Origin: Novosphingobium sp. JCM 18896
GTDB lineage: Bacteria; Pseudomonadota; Alphaproteobacteria; Sphingomonadales; Sphingomonadaceae
DNA length: 64,000 nucleotides
Assembly: GCF_025938095.1 (NCBI RefSeq)
Contig: NZ_JAPCZF010000002.1
Span: forward strand, 806,001-870,000
Reading direction: 5' to 3'
The notes under the pieces are model-generated. The model had not been told where the DNA came from. It was given only the letters and a program-made list of their open reading frames with translations, and did not search any database. Shown here piece after piece: positions 63,607-64,000 of the stretch. Position numbers and translations under genes: made by a program. How positions within the stretch are numbered: the stretch's first letter is position 1; the number at the start of each line of letters is the position of its first letter.

Positions 63607-64000
63607 ATGACCATCGATCTTCGTCGTTCGCTCTGCGCGCTCGCGCTCACCGGTTTCGTCGCGGCCTGCGGCGGCGGCGGGGCCGGCGGCAAGAGCGCCG
63701 AATGGGCGGTCGACGCCTGCAAGACCTTCCCGGCCGAGGCCGCGAGCAAGGCCGCCGGCGTCGCCGTGGCCAAGGCCGAAGGCTCGGCGGCGACGAGCAA
63801 CGAACAGGTCACCGTGTCGAACTGCACCTATTCGAGCGCCGACGGCAAGGACAACTTCGGCGTGCTGCTGCGCCAGGACAAGGTCAGCGGCCAGACCGTC
63901 GACCAGCAGCTCGCCGGCGTGACGTCGCAGCCCGACGTGACCGGGCCGGGCGAACCCGTCGCCATGCCCAAAGGCAAGGCCGTATGGATGGCGAAGATGC
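63607..64000 (+). CDS. putative lipoprotein, 3' truncated by window edge
   Basis: The frame runs open to the window end (131 codons visible). The N-terminus has a short signal with lipobox FVAAC, then a Gly-rich linker and a domain beginning SAEWAVDACKTFP with a conserved Cys pair (DAC and SNCTYSS), which recalls small DUF3558-like lipoproteins. GAGGAA precedes the ATG at 63607, 25 bases after the upstream stop. Confidence 0.7.
   Translation, partial: MTIDLRRSLCALALTGFVAACGGGGAGGKSAEWAVDACKTFPAEAASKAAGVAVAKAEGSAATSNEQVTVSNCTYSSADGKDNFGVLLRQDKVSGQTVDQQLAGVTSQPDVTGPGEPVAMPKGKAVWMAKM

Noticed and set aside
1..64000. CRISPR arrays, insertion sequences, prophage or conjugative genes
   Set aside because: No regular short repeats with spacers and no transposase, integrase or phage structural reading frames were recognised.

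Overview
The window looks like chromosomal DNA of a GC-rich alphaproteobacterium, most likely a sphingomonad (Sphingomonas/Novosphingobium/Sphingobium group). Supporting signs are two large TonB receptors of the sphingomonad type, a 180-kDa-class NAD-glutamate dehydrogenase, a three-gene bc1 operon, the rpe-heparinase-purH order, an IHF beta subunit, and repeated intergenic palindromes of the kind common in this group. It is mostly ordinary core genome. I see no insertion sequence, prophage, CRISPR array or rRNA operon. The only tRNA is tRNA-Leu(UAA).

Layout. 0-10 kb: the 3' end of malonyl-CoA decarboxylase, apt, the bc1 complex (petABC with a clear terminator), pgeF-pepN, an SDR protein, a threonine aldolase and a small acetyltransferase. 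10-15 kb: a TonB receptor converging on a translationally coupled three-gene operon (SnoaL-like protein, CrtC/AttH-like protein, P-loop kinase). 15-22 kb: an M20 hydrolase and a compact inositol-phosphate/CDP-alcohol cluster with two CDP-alcohol phosphotransferases, two sugar-nucleotidyltransferase-like proteins, a HAD phosphatase and myo-inositol-1-phosphate synthase. 22-28 kb: DUF2141, rpe, heparinase-like, purH, msrA. 28-33 kb: Zur-like regulator, ATP-grasp ligase, and a minus-strand trio (JmjC-type cupin, polysaccharide deacetylase, low-molecular-weight phosphatase). 33-42 kb: PilZ, thioesterase, VOC, dxs, rnk, POT peptide transporter, ihfB, tRNA-Leu, second TonB receptor. 42-49 kb: tandem PilZ protein, exported msrB, ABC-2 exporter pair, queG, exported RidA, LprI-like protein, ferredoxin-reductase-type flavoprotein. 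49-64 kb: gdh, LLM oxidoreductase, TPR protein, hydrolase, GGDEF-EAL protein, GT-C glycosyltransferase, thrS, a YjaB-type acetyltransferase and two small exported proteins.

Two things stand out. First, thrS is preceded by a short ORF with four consecutive threonine codons, a hairpin directly on those codons, a competing pairing and a terminator-like hairpin: the architecture of a ribosome-stalling attenuator. E. coli thrS is controlled by translational autoregulation and Bacillus thrS by a T-box, so this would be a different solution. Second, the 16.5-22.3 kb cluster contains every activity needed to make inositol-1-phosphate, activate it as CDP-inositol, transfer it and dephosphorylate the product. 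It could make a soluble phosphodiester such as di-inositol-phosphate or an inositol lipid. The product cannot be decided from sequence.

Four modular palindromic elements of 130-160 bp, built from two kinds of half-unit in different orientations, also occupy intergenic gaps.
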